Positions 21,520 to 31,122 of a stretch of 64,000 bases of DNA are shown piece by piece (within the stretch, counting starts at the first letter, position 1; each line of letters begins with the position of its first letter). Origin of the DNA: Castanopsis chinensis (taxonomy: Eukaryota; Streptophyta; Magnoliopsida; Fagales; Fagaceae); the NCBI GenBank assembly GCA_032878915.1, contig JAVQMG010000049.1:2730001-2794000 (forward strand), written 5' to 3'. Position numbers and translations under genes: made by a program. The notes under the pieces were generated by a model. It worked only from the letters and a program-made list of their open reading frames with translations, was not told the origin of the DNA and did not search any database.

Positions 21520-22374
21520 ACTGTTCAATCTGCGCATAGGGCAGAGGAGATCGCAGCTAATTCTTATAAGTCACTAAAGGCCAGGGAGGTAAGGCTGGAT
21601 CACACCCAAAGGGTCCTTGAGCTGAAGGAAAAGAAGCTACAAGAAGTTTCCTCCAGCTTAACCAAGACAGAAAGTGAAAGGTCTGGCTTGGAGGCTCAGC
21701 TCGAGACTACTGAGAGGCAGGCCGATGAGAACTTCGCCTTTGCCAATAAGCTGATTGAAGGCTTCAAGCAGGACCTTAAGAAAGCTGAGGAGGCTAAACA
21801 GGAGGCCATTAAGGCTAAGGAGGAGGCACTTGCTAAGGCACGGGAGGCCAAGGAGATGGTTGGCCAGGCTGAACAGAGCGGCTATGATGTGGGGGTGGCA
21901 GAAACTACTGACACCTTTAAATCTCAGGTGCCGAAGTTTTGTAGGGACTACTGCCTCCAAGTGTGGAAGGAAGCCCTTTCCTAAGCTGGGGTTGATGCTT
22001 CCTCTCCCCTATGGAAGGTAGAAAATGCCTACATTTCTCCTGCCATCCGAGTGGCCACTTTTGGTAAAGCCAAGGATGATGCCGACTCTTCTGCAGCTGG
22101 GATACAAAGAGAGGAAGTTGCTGCTGACACTACTGTTCTAGAGCCCTCCCTTCCAACACAAGATGAAAGGGCTCAACCTAAAGATGCACAACTTCCAGTT
22201 GCCCCAAAAGAGCTACCCCACAATCCTAAGGCTAGCGAAACTTTGGAGTTAGTTTTGGCGACTTTGCCTATTGTGCTAAAGGGGGGTCCTAAGGGTAAGG
22301 AGGTGACTGGAGGATCCTCGGCCTTAACAACAGCTCCAACTGACCCCGAAAACCAAGTCCAGCCTAAGCCGTGA
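21520..22374 (+). pseudogene. Antisense ORF, coiled-coil exon, broken
   Basis: Starts TVQSAHRAEEIAANSYKSL and continues as a Lys/Glu/Ala-rich coiled coil (EAKQEAIKAKEEALAKAREA). In this copy CAA has become TAA at 21982-21984 after VWKEALS; the frame re-opens to 22374. In copy 2 the same frame runs on to 61138. Long coiled coils behind the Transposase_28 domain are common in these retroelement ORFs. Confidence 0.6.
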
Positions 22375-23070
22375 TGGCCCCTATCTCTATTGCTTTGTTT
22401 TTTGTTGCTTTTTTTTTTTTGTATTTTCTTTCTTCCTCTTTTTTTGGTTTACTATAGTTAATTAGTTTTAGCACTTACTTTCTTTCTCTTGTAGTTTGCC
22501 AATTTGGTTGTGAATGTACAGAAATATTTTTCACTTAATGAGAAGAATTTCCAATTTGAATCACTGCTTCGTGTTATACTTGGCATTGACAAGTTCTTCT
22601 ATTATTATTCATGTAATATGGCAAAACGACAATTTGAATTCATGGCATGCGTTAATAATCCAATATCATAAGGGCAAAGGAAATTTGCGAAACTCATATA
22701 CTTGCAAATGCTTTAAGTGATGACCACAAGTTTTTACTCAATTCCAATGATGAATAAGACACTGAAAAAGCAAGATGTTCATGTGAAACCAATTCGGTTA
22801 AGACCTGCTTAAGAACTATTTTCATACCAAGATGTCAATACAAGAAACACTAACCTCTCCGATATGTTCCATATTTGAACTAGGGGTGCCTCAAATGTTG
22901 CACCGAATAATTAGTAACAAATGAAGTTCCATGAAATCCGCATTTGAGGTACCCTTTGCGATCACATACCTGTTAGGTACTTACTAAAGTACTTATCACT
23001 GCAGGACGTATATATGTACCCTGAGGAGTCTGCGCGATCCAATTTTTGTTTAACAACTAGCACTAAAACG
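22375..23070. other. Element-internal spacer, no gene
   Basis: AT-rich, no supported frame. The short ORF 22514-22720 has no features beyond being shared with copy 2. Confidence 0.6.
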
Positions 23071-23620
23071 CTTATTCCTCAAGGCAGAGGATACGGGGAT
23101 TCGACGTAACCCTGTTTTTGCTTTTACGCCAAGGTAGAGAATCCGAGGACCGGGCGTAACCCTGTTTTTGCTTTTACACCAAGGTAGAGGATCCAAGGAC
23201 CCGGCATAACCCTGTTTTTGTTTTTACATCAAGGTAGAGGATCTGAGGACCCGATGTAATCCTGTTTTTGCTTTTACATCAAGGTAGAGGATCTGAGGAC
23301 CCGGCATAACCTTGTTTTTGTTTATACACCAAGGTAGAGGATCCGAGGACCCGACATAACCCTATATTTGTTTTTACACTAAGGTAGAGGATCCGAGGAC
23401 CCGGCATAACCCTGTTTTTGTTTTTACACCAAGGTAGAGGATCTGAGGACCCAGCGTAACCCTGTTGTTGTTTTTACACCAAAGTAGAGGATCCGAGGAC
23501 CCGACGTAACCCTGTTTTTGTTTTTACACCAAGGTAGAGGATCCGAGGACCCGACATAACCCTGTTGTTGTTTTTACGCCAAGATAGAGGATCCGAGGAC
23601 CCAGCGTAACCCTGTTTTTG
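23071..23620. repeat. 50-bp tandem repeat, 11 units
   Basis: Exact 50-bp period: each unit has CCAAGGTAGAGGATCCGAGG, then ACCCGGCGTAACCCTG and a T-rich end. Units vary by C/T and G/A changes. It lies between the integrase stop and the antisense ORF. Copy 2 (62019-62618) has 12 units, so one unit was gained or lost after the duplication. Head-to-tail without spacers, hence not CRISPR-like. Confidence 0.97.
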
Positions 23621-23702
23621 TTTAATGATTTATATTAACATTAAGCATGACATAGTAATAATAAAATTAAAGTGGCTAAAGTGCCTTTTATTAATAGTAA
23701 TA

Positions 23703-24860
23703 TCATCGCAAGTTACTTTCATTCCAAGGATGCGGCACAACCTTCTCATCTAAGTCTACAAGATAGTAAGCCCCTATACTAGCCACTGAAGTGATGCGAT
23801 ATGGTCCTTCCCAGTTTGGTCCTAATTTCCCCCATGTTGGATTCTTGGTATTACCCATGACCTTTCTCAATACTAAGTCTCCAGGAGCAAGTGGCCTTGA
23901 GTTCACGTGTGAGTCGTACCCTTGCTTTAATTTTTGTTGATAATGAGCCAACTGGATTGTTGCTATTTCTCTCCACTCTTCAACCAGATCTAAGCTCCTT
24001 TCTAGTAGTCTGTCGTTACCGTCCAGAGTGAAGGAACTTGTTCTCATTATCGGGAATTCAGTTTCTAAAGGAATCACAACCTCGGCGCCATAAGTCATCG
24101 AGAATGGCGTCTCTACCATTGATCGGCGGGGCGTGGTCTGATATGTCCACAAAACATGAGGCAATTCCTCCACCCATCTACCCTTGGCGTCATCGAGCCT
24201 TTTCTTAAACCCGTTGACTATAACTTTGTTGACCGCCTCAGTCTGCCTATTTCCTTGCGGGTAAGCTGGGGTGGAATACCTATTGATTATGCCGAGGTCA
24301 CAGCACTATCATCTGAAAGTCTTACTATCGAACTACAGACCATTATCCGAGATGAGAGTATGGGGAACTCCAAACCTGGTGACAATATTCTTCCACATAA
24401 ACTTCTTTACATCCACATCCTTAATATTCGATAGGGGCTCGGCTTCCACCCATTTGGTGAAATAGTCGATGCCCACTATCAACCACCTCCTATTTCCAGG
24501 CGCCTTCGGGAAGGGTCCCACTATGTCCAGACCCCACTGTGCGAAAGGCCAAGGACTTGTCAGAGGGTTGAGCACGCCACTAGGCTGATGAATGTTTGGT
24601 GCAAACCTTTGACATTAATCACATTTCTTTACGTAATTTTGAGCTTCTCGTTGCATATTGGGCCACCAATATCCTTGCGTTAGAGCTCTGTAAGCTAGAG
24701 ACCTCCCCCCCATATGACTTCTACAAATTCCCTCGTGTAACTCCTCCAAAAGCTGCTCTGTTGCTTCAGGATGTATACATAGCAGGTATGGCCCAGAAAA
24801 GGATCGCTTGTACAGTTTATGATCCTCGGACAACAAAAAACGAGGTGCTTTCCTACGCAC
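23703..24860 (-). pseudogene. Integrase of the Tat element (unit 1), with nonsense codons
   Basis: The H2C2 zinc region HEGICRSHMGG...YVKKCD is cut by CAA to TAA at 24615-24617, just before the second Cys pair. The core WGLDIVGPFPKAPGNRRW, then YFTKWVEAEPL and FGVPHTLISDNG, carries the first two catalytic Asp. A stop follows (24333-24335, shared with copy 2). The C-terminal part 24173-23703 includes EELPHVLWTYQTTPRRS and GPYRI-like GPNWEGPYRITSV and ends at PHPWNESNLR. All pieces are in one frame, so point mutations rather than indels broke it. Confidence 0.9.
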
Positions 24861-24869
24861 CTTGTCCGC

Positions 24870-25898
24870 CTAGACCTTTTCCTCTAGCAGAATGTCATCT
24901 TTAAGAAATGATACAATGGGGTCCATCCAACTAGGTCCCGTCCTGATCTGATGAATTTGGATAATACCTCCCATCATTCCCGAGGGTTTAGGTAAGTCCT
25001 CGACAAGGATGATCCGTGGTAAACATGGTGCTGAGGACATGGCAAGAGTTGCTAGAGAGTCGGCATGCGTGTTATTACTCCTAGGGACGTGTGACAAAGT
25101 AAAGGATTCAAATTTGCGTTCCAAAAACCTGACTTGAGTCAAGTACTCCTGCATTCTCGGATCTCTGGCCTCCACCTTTCCACCTACTTGGCCGACAACT
25201 AGTTGCGAGTCCGAAAACATTTGCACGGCTTTTCCACCTAATTTCTGAACCATATCCATCCCTTTTAGTAGAGCCTCATATTCAGCTTTGTTGTTGGTAG
25301 CCGAGAATCCCAATCTCAAGGATTTTTTCAGCGTGGGACCCTTTGGGGTTATAATTATCAACTCTACACCAGATCCCCTTTGATTGGCAGCCCCATCAAC
25401 ATAAACAGTCCACACTGGGAGTCTTTTACACGCAATCATACCAACTGATTTTTCATCCATGTCCATGTTCTTGGTATTATCTTCTATTGTAGGCTCAGCA
25501 AATTCCGCGACTAGATCCGCTAGTACCTGACCCTTCATTGACGTGCGAGGCATGTACTTGATGTCAAAAAAGCCCAAGATGGTTCCCCACTTAGCAATCC
25601 TACTTGTATAATCTGCACTTCGGAGTATAGCTTTGAGAGGAAGTTGAGTGAGAACTACCACCGTATGAGATTGGAAATAATGGGGGAGCTTACGTGTACC
25701 ATGCACTACGGTAAGGATGGCTCTCTCCAATGGTGAATAACGGACCTCGGCTTCGTGCAAGGACTTACTCACATAGTAGACCGACTTCTGCACATTACTA
25801 TCGGCCCTTATCAGCACCAAACTAACAGCGTGGCTCGCCATTGCTATATATGCAAATAGAACTTCATCAACTTCGGGCCGAGACACACTTGGATGCAT
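24870..25898 (-). pseudogene. Dual RNase H region of the Tat element
   Basis: Residues 1-135 are the Ty3-type RNase H remnant (YYVSKSLHEAEVRYSPLER, LADLVAEF). From about residue 166 (~25405-25030) comes an archaeal-type RNase H with VYVDGAANQRGSG, TNNKAEYEALLKG, SDSQLVVGQV and HADSLATLA, whose Asp/Glu/Asp/Asp set looks retained. The second domain is diagnostic of the Tat lineage. It is one frame away from RT, so a frameshift lies near 25870-25900. Confidence 0.92.
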
Positions 25899-26565
25899 TA
25901 AGGCGTAATTTGTGTTTTCTCAGCGTTTGAAAGGTACCATTTAAGTCTGGTATATGAGCCGAGATAGACTTACTCTTAACAACCATATCGTTCACGTACA
26001 CCTCAATTGTTTTTCCCAGTTGGGGCTCGAACATCCTCGTCATCATTCTCTGATAAATAGCCTCAGCGTTCTTCAGGCCGAAAGGCATCACCTTGTAGTG
26101 GTAATTTCCCGTGGGGGTGATAAAGGCTGTCTTCTCCTGGTCTTCCAAAGCTAAAGGTATCTGGTGGTAACCTTGGAAGGCGTCTAACAAACTCATCCGA
26201 GGATGTCCTACAGTGGTATTAACCAGTTGACCTATGCGTGGCATTGGAAATGAGTCTTTGGGACAAGCCTTATTCAGGTCTGTGAAATCTATGCAAACTC
26301 TCCACTTCCCATTCTTCTTCTTCACTACCACTGTATGCGCCAACCACTCGGGGTAAAATACCTCCTTGATTGCCCCCGCCTTTTTAAGCTTCAGCACCTC
26401 TTCCTTAACAACATCAGCATGCTCTTTAGATGAGTGCTGAGGTGGCTGCCTCCTCGGCAGGACCAATGGATTTACGTTTAGGTAATAGCAGATAAAATTT
26501 AGGTCCACCCCTGGGGCTTCATAAGCGTCCCACACGAATACATCAAGGTTCTGCTTCAAAAACAT
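25867..26565 (-). pseudogene. Reverse transcriptase of the Tat element, active site YVND
   Basis: Contains PRRQPPQHSSKEHADVVKEE, YPEWLAHTVVVKKKNGKWR, FTDLNKACPKDSFPMPRI, LLDAFQGYHQI and MPFGLKNAEAIYQRMM, the ordered Ty3/gypsy RT blocks. The catalytic motif is VYVNDM: the first Asp of YVDD is Asn (codon 25990-25992), which should abolish polymerase activity. The segment 26566-26754 before it has stops and no clear domain. Confidence 0.93.
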
Positions 26566-26754
26566 AACTAGCTCCTCCTTTTCTTGGAGTGATAATTAGC
26601 TTCCTACTTGGAAGAATCTTTCCACATCATCGGCAATAAGTACCTTCTCTAAGCTTTCACACCCAGTCTCCTTGACCTCGGCCATTTTTGGCTTGGTCGA
26701 GGACGTTAACTGCTACATATTTGTCCCAGCCGAGGCCTGGGACTCCTGATTGGC

Positions 26755-27222
26755 CTAGTGCGTAATTGCTACCGTTATGCACTGTCTTACCATGGATTGA
26801 CTACCAACTATTTCTTCAACTACATCCCCGTACGAGAATTTCACCTTAAGATGCAGGGTTGAGGACACAGCACCTAAGGCGTGCAGCCACGGTCTTGCCA
26901 CTATGGCCGTATAAGGGGAGTAAGCATCCACTACGATAAAGTCTACATCCACCACCACAGATCCTGACTGCACAGGTAGCTGGATCAACCCCTTTGGGAT
27001 GACGGCTTTTCCTTCAAAACTTATCAACAGCAAGTCGTAGGCTGTAAGATCTTCAGGTTTCAAATTAAGCCCCTTGAACAAGTTCGGGTACATAATATCA
27101 GCCTCATTCCCTTGGTCAACCATCACTCTTTTTACGTCGTAACCTCCTATCCTTAGCATGATAACTAACGCGTCATCGTGCGGTTGAATTGTACCAACCT
27201 TATCTTCCTCAGAAAATCCCAA
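26755..27222 (-). pseudogene. Aspartic protease of the Tat element
   Basis: Pattern VMVDQGNEADIMY corresponds to the DSG/DTG active site with Asp kept and the middle residue changed to Gln; PYTAIVARPWLHALGAVSSTLHLKVKF (given here as PYTAIVARPWLH and AVSSTLHLKVKF) is the usual Tat protease C-terminal part. Same frame as gag, and ends in a stop at 26755-26757. Confidence 0.85.
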
Positions 27223-27249
27223 AATGGGTGGAGAGTTCCCTTTGGTCCT

Positions 27250-28728
27250 CTACGGCTCGGGACTTTGATCCTCGGTGGGATATGGGGACACTGACATCAC
27301 CCTAGTAGGGCAAGACCCAGTCCGACCTGAGGCAGCAAAAATGACATTTATCGTGCCCAACGGGGGTTTTAGAGTGTTGCTACCCTGATTCACCGAACCA
27401 GATTGTGTGTTCTGCGCATTAGGCCGGCTCAGAAATTGTCTCAGCTTTCCTTCTTTGACCAACTAATCCAGATAGCTCCACAGGGTCCTGTAATTTTCCG
27501 TAGTGTGACCCTTGTCCTGATGATAATGGCAATAGAGGTTCTGATTACGCTTCGCCGGGTCTCCTATCATTCTACTAGGCCACCTAAAGTACGGCTCATA
27601 ATGAATCTTCTCCAACACCTGCTGCATGGGTTCGCAAAACACCATGTTTACTGTTTGAGGGGGAGCCGACCCAGATTGTCCACCGAAGTCCCTCCGAGGC
27701 CATTTGCTATTACCCCTTTCCGACCTGAAATCCCTCCTCTCCTGAGGGATAACTTTCATTTTGCCTTTGCTCTGTAGCTGGTCCTCCTCTACTCGTTTAT
27801 ATTCATCAATATGGTCCATGAGCCGACGTACGCTTTTCACAGATTTCTTGGTCAGAGACTTCCTCAAATCATGTTCAACCGGAAGGCCAACTTTGAAGGT
27901 GTTAATTGCTACTTCGTCAAAATTGCCATCAATCTCGTTAAACATCTCCCAGTACTTGTCCGAGTACGTTTTCAGGGTCTCCCCTTCCCTCATGGCCATG
28001 GACAATAGCGAGTCCAAAGGCCGAGGTACTCTACTGCACGTAACAAAACGAGATCCGAATGCCATTGTGAGTACCATGTAGGAATCAATTTACTCAGCCT
28101 TCAAGCCATTAAACCATCTCATCGCAATAGGCCCTAAGCTCGAAAGGAATACTTTGCACATCAAGGTTTCGTTCTTTGAATAGACCGCCATGCGTTGGTT
28201 AAAATGACTCACGTGTTCCACCGGGTCTATTCTGCCGTTGTAAATGGTGAAATTTGGTTGAGTGAAACAACGAGGAAGCTTTCCCTTCTCGATCCTACAT
28301 GTGAAAGGAGATTTAGAAAGCTGGTGCAACGCCTTTCCCATGGCAACACTGCCCAAGCCCCTGGGAGGAGGCCTCTTGATTATTCTATCATGAAGACTTC
28401 CCTCCTAGTATGAGAAAGTTTCGCTAGGAGGGGTTCTCGACCTGGGCTTATAACCACTGCTCTGGGAGCCATCCGAAGAGGGATCAAATACTGAAGGCGT
28501 CCGTTTCTGCTTAGCACGACGCAGCTTCCTTTTCAGCTGGTCAATTTCCTTCCGCTTGGCCCTAGTATCACCTTCATGAAAAATTCTGCTTCCACCTTGT
28601 GAGTGACTGCTGGCAGTTCGCCCTTTGTGCACGCTGCCTTCTCGATCTCCCATCTGCTTTAAATGTTGAAAAGGATCTTCGTGCTTAGATCCCAAAGACT
28701 CTGCATGGTCTGGATTTGAACCTGCCAT
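27250..28728 (-). pseudogene. Gag of the Tat element, several in-frame stops
   Basis: The ATG at 28728 (MAGSNPDHAESLGSKHED) lies 31 bp inside the PBS. A basic region RKEIDQLKRKLRRAKQKR, then the retrotransposon gag core (YNGRIDPVEHVSHFNQRM, MCKVFLSSLGPIAMRWFNGL, LSMAMREGETLKTYSDKYWE) and the zinc-knuckle-like YCHYHQDKGHTTENYRTL, where the last Cys is Tyr, follow in one frame. Stops at 28405, 28090, 27463 and 27250 interrupt it. The shared frame shows point-mutation decay. Confidence 0.9.
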
Positions 28729-28758
28729 CACGTTATTCAGCGCCAAAACACAAGAAAT

Positions 28759-28775
28759 CCCCACAGACGGCGCCA
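28759..28775 (-). other. Primer binding site of the Tat element
   Basis: TGGCGCCGTCTGTGGGG on the minus strand, two bases inside the 5' LTR. Its first nine bases match the complement of a tRNA-Asp 3' end (from memory), as in many plant Ty3/gypsy elements. Confidence 0.85.
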
Positions 28776-28777
28776 AT

Positions 28778-29279
28778 TGTAAGGGCACAAATAGCACTGG
28801 ACCAAAATTGCACTTTCGGAACCAACCCAATGAGCCTAAAACAATGAATTTATAGAGAGTGGGCTTCTAATCTAGGTTTGTAGACGGTAGATAACACGAA
28901 AGAGGAATTAAGTCACAAAACACATGCACACTCATCATACAGGGATGAAGACTTTCTTATATATTGATGCCAAGAACAATTCTTTGTATTTTTCTTACAA
29001 TCTCTCTCTTGTCTGTATGTGTTTTTCTCTCCCTCCTCTTCTCTTTCTCCTTCCTTTGCCTTTTATAGACTTCTCTCCTTCTTCTCCTCTCCTCCAGGTG
29101 TAGGTTAGATACTTCCTTTAGATACTTGTCCCATTACCCCGTTTTATCAAAGTTTCTGACAGTAGGTATAAGGATGAATCCCAACACTCAGGTGTCATTT
29201 TCCCATTAATGCGGCCAGAAAGGTAGGTGCAGAGCCTTCAATGCAGTAGTAGCAGCTTTATTCTTGATATTTTTCGTCA
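28778..29279 (-). repeat. 5' LTR of the Tat element (right end), 502 bp
   Basis: TG...CA ends matching 18505-18974. It retains the ~33-bp segment missing from the left LTR. The flanking bases after it are TTGCT. Confidence 0.95.
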
Positions 29280-29554
29280 TTGCTGCTTTTATTATATAAA
29301 TATTATTTTATTTCGACTTGTAAAAAATTGACACATTAATAATTGTGAAAATATTGTGAAATTCGTTGTCTGTATAACAATATAAATCTCAACTTACATC
29401 AATATTTAAATGAAAAAAAAAAACATAAACTGATTACTGGAAAAAAAAAATCACTAAACCAAGGCACTGTTGCCGCTACAGTGCTGCACAATGTCAATAC
29501 CTACAAAAGCACTGTAGCGGCATTGCTGCTTTTATTATATAGATGTAAAAAAAA
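29280..29554. other. Rearranged junction with a 15-bp perfect inverted repeat
   Basis: TTGCTGCTTTTATTATATA occurs twice (29280-29298 and 29523-29541). Between them is sequence similar to 18310-18445 (29330-29470), then TGCCGCTACAGTGCT (29471-29485) and its exact reverse complement (29508-29522). This is a strong 15-bp hairpin with a 22-nt loop. Read on the minus strand, the outer end TCTATATAATAAAAGC resembles Helitron 5' termini, but no CTRR end was identified. Confidence 0.6.
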
Positions 29555-31122
29555 AAAGAAAAAAAAAAAAAAGAAAAAGAAGAAAAGTAGTAAAGCGTAA
29601 ATAAGGGGATTAGATTGGTGTTGCCTTTGTTTTCTTTGTTTTCTTTGAAAAATAGACTCTTAACTTTTCTACACCAAGAACAAAAAATGATGTTTTTACA
29701 AAATTTTAACTATAGTTTTAAATGACACATTTTTACGGGTGATTATTAATAGAAGTGTCAATTTGTGAATTTGAGTTAGCATGTCGAGTACGTGTTGTGC
29801 CGAGGTAAGAGTATTCGACTAAATGCCTCAACTTGAACCTAATCCATTTAATAATTGTGTCATGATCTTTTAACCCTAGTCTGGCCTGTTAATAAGTAGA
29901 GTTGAGTCAACCTGACTCAACTCACCTAATACGCTTAATAAATGGATTATGTTGGGTTGACGCGAATGTGACACAACCCATTTCAATCTACTTAATATTA
30001 AATATAATATCCATCTATAAATAATTTTTTTTTTACATCCCAAAAATAGTGCATACACTTTAATTCTTTAACCCATTTAAAGTGTTTATTTATTTATTTA
30101 ATAAGTCGATATTTGAAAACCTAATCTACTAAGAAAGGGTTCGGATGCAAACAAGATGAGGCATTTCTTAATTTATGTGGTCATGCTTTCGGTGCGACAG
30201 TAACTTATTAAACTTTCTAGGTATCATACCTATGCTTTAATTTTACATTGCTATATCACGGAAGTTTTTGCATTAAAAGTGTACATTATAGTCAATTCAA
30301 TAGCCATGTATTGAGGACATTAAATAGCTTCACTAAAAAAATATAAAAATAAAATTTTTCATATTTTATAATATTTTTTAATGTTCAAAATTTATATAAA
30401 AGAAAGGAAAATAAAGACGAAAATTTTTTTAATGGAAGAGAAAAAAAAAATATGGGCAATTATATGACTTAGTATGCGCTAGGGTCTTGATTATAAACCA
30501 GCTTATTTCTTCTTCTTCTTTTTTCCTACTTTTTGTAAATTTCACGTGTATCTTCTACTTATTTTATTTACTTTTTAACTTTTATCTATAATGTTTTCAA
30601 CAAAAATCTAAATAAGTTGTTTCTAAACGGACGCTTAAATTCATATAGTTAACTCTTTTTATAATAATTTATTTTTTTCCGTAAAAATGAGTGAATAAAT
30701 AATCACATTTGGAAATAATTACAAAATAAACATCATGATTCTATATTTTATAAAATAAAAGTCTAAAGTTTAATATGCACAACTATATGACTTCAAATTG
30801 TTACAATTTAATCATCATATGAGTTTGACGAAAACGATAGAAGCTACACATGAGGTTTATAAAACCATATCCATATTAACTATAAATTGAAAGGTTATTA
30901 GTTTACTTTCTACTACGTACACATGTAAAACTTGCATGATTATAGACTATATAAATATATACAATATTGTACAGATTTATACTACAACATTATATTTTTT
31001 TGATGAGCATACTACAACATTATATTGTACACATTGTTGTGCAATTTTGTACAATCTACATTAATAGCATATGAAAATAATTAAACCAATAAATTGTCCT
31101 TATAAATTATACTCATTTAAAT
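29555..31122. repeat. 1.57-kb repeat, right member
   Basis: Diverged direct copy of 16735-18303, without the AAT expansion and with small insertions (for example near 30990-31020). No gene seen. It places the retrotransposon between two related segments. Confidence 0.85.

Larger units (their letters stand above)
1..25002 (+). repeat. Left arm of a ~39-kb direct (tandem) duplication
   Basis: This whole stretch recurs in the same order and orientation at 38931-64000. The offset is 38930 at the left, 38962 at the TIR exon, 38911 at the retrotransposon left LTR and 38998 at the right, so small indels have accumulated. Similarity varies strongly along the arm: about 97% in 1-600, almost identical in 4040-8780, 11250-13650 and 14610-16850, and about 97% in parts of the TNL exons and in the retrotransposon. 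The left end coincides with the window edge, so the real breakpoint is unseen. Confidence 0.97.
18505..29279 (-). mobile_element. Decayed Tat-lineage Ty3/gypsy LTR retrotransposon (unit 1, complete ends)
   Basis: 10.8-kb element on the minus strand with two LTRs, PBS, PPT, gag, protease, RT, a Ty3-type and an archaeal-type RNase H, and integrase. Dual RNase H marks the Tat lineage (family knowledge). Between integrase and the 3' LTR lie a 50-bp tandem repeat and an antisense intron-containing ORF, an extra region also known from Tat elements. At least five in-frame stops interrupt gag-pol, pol changes frame near 25880, and the RT catalytic YVDD reads YVND, so it cannot move by itself. LTRs differ at about 28 of 470 sites, an old insertion. 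The same insertion is in copy 2. Confidence 0.95.

Noticed and set aside
20145..22021. Minus-strand and alternative-frame ORFs under the antisense gene, such as 21755-22021 and 21658-21960
   Set aside because: Shadows of the coiled-coil frame created by its repetitive Lys/Glu/Ala codons.
23071..23620. Regular 50-bp repeats as a CRISPR-like array
   Set aside because: Units are head to tail without unique spacers, lie inside a plant retrotransposon and drift from unit to unit.
24156..24904. Plus-strand ORFs 24156-24434 and 24596-24904 (and copies in unit 2)
   Set aside because: Exact antisense of the integrase frames, whose domain motifs are clear.
18505..29279. A TG...CA boundary elsewhere giving a matching target duplication
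   Set aside because: The PBS and PPT fix both LTR edges, so shifting them to force a TSD is not justified.
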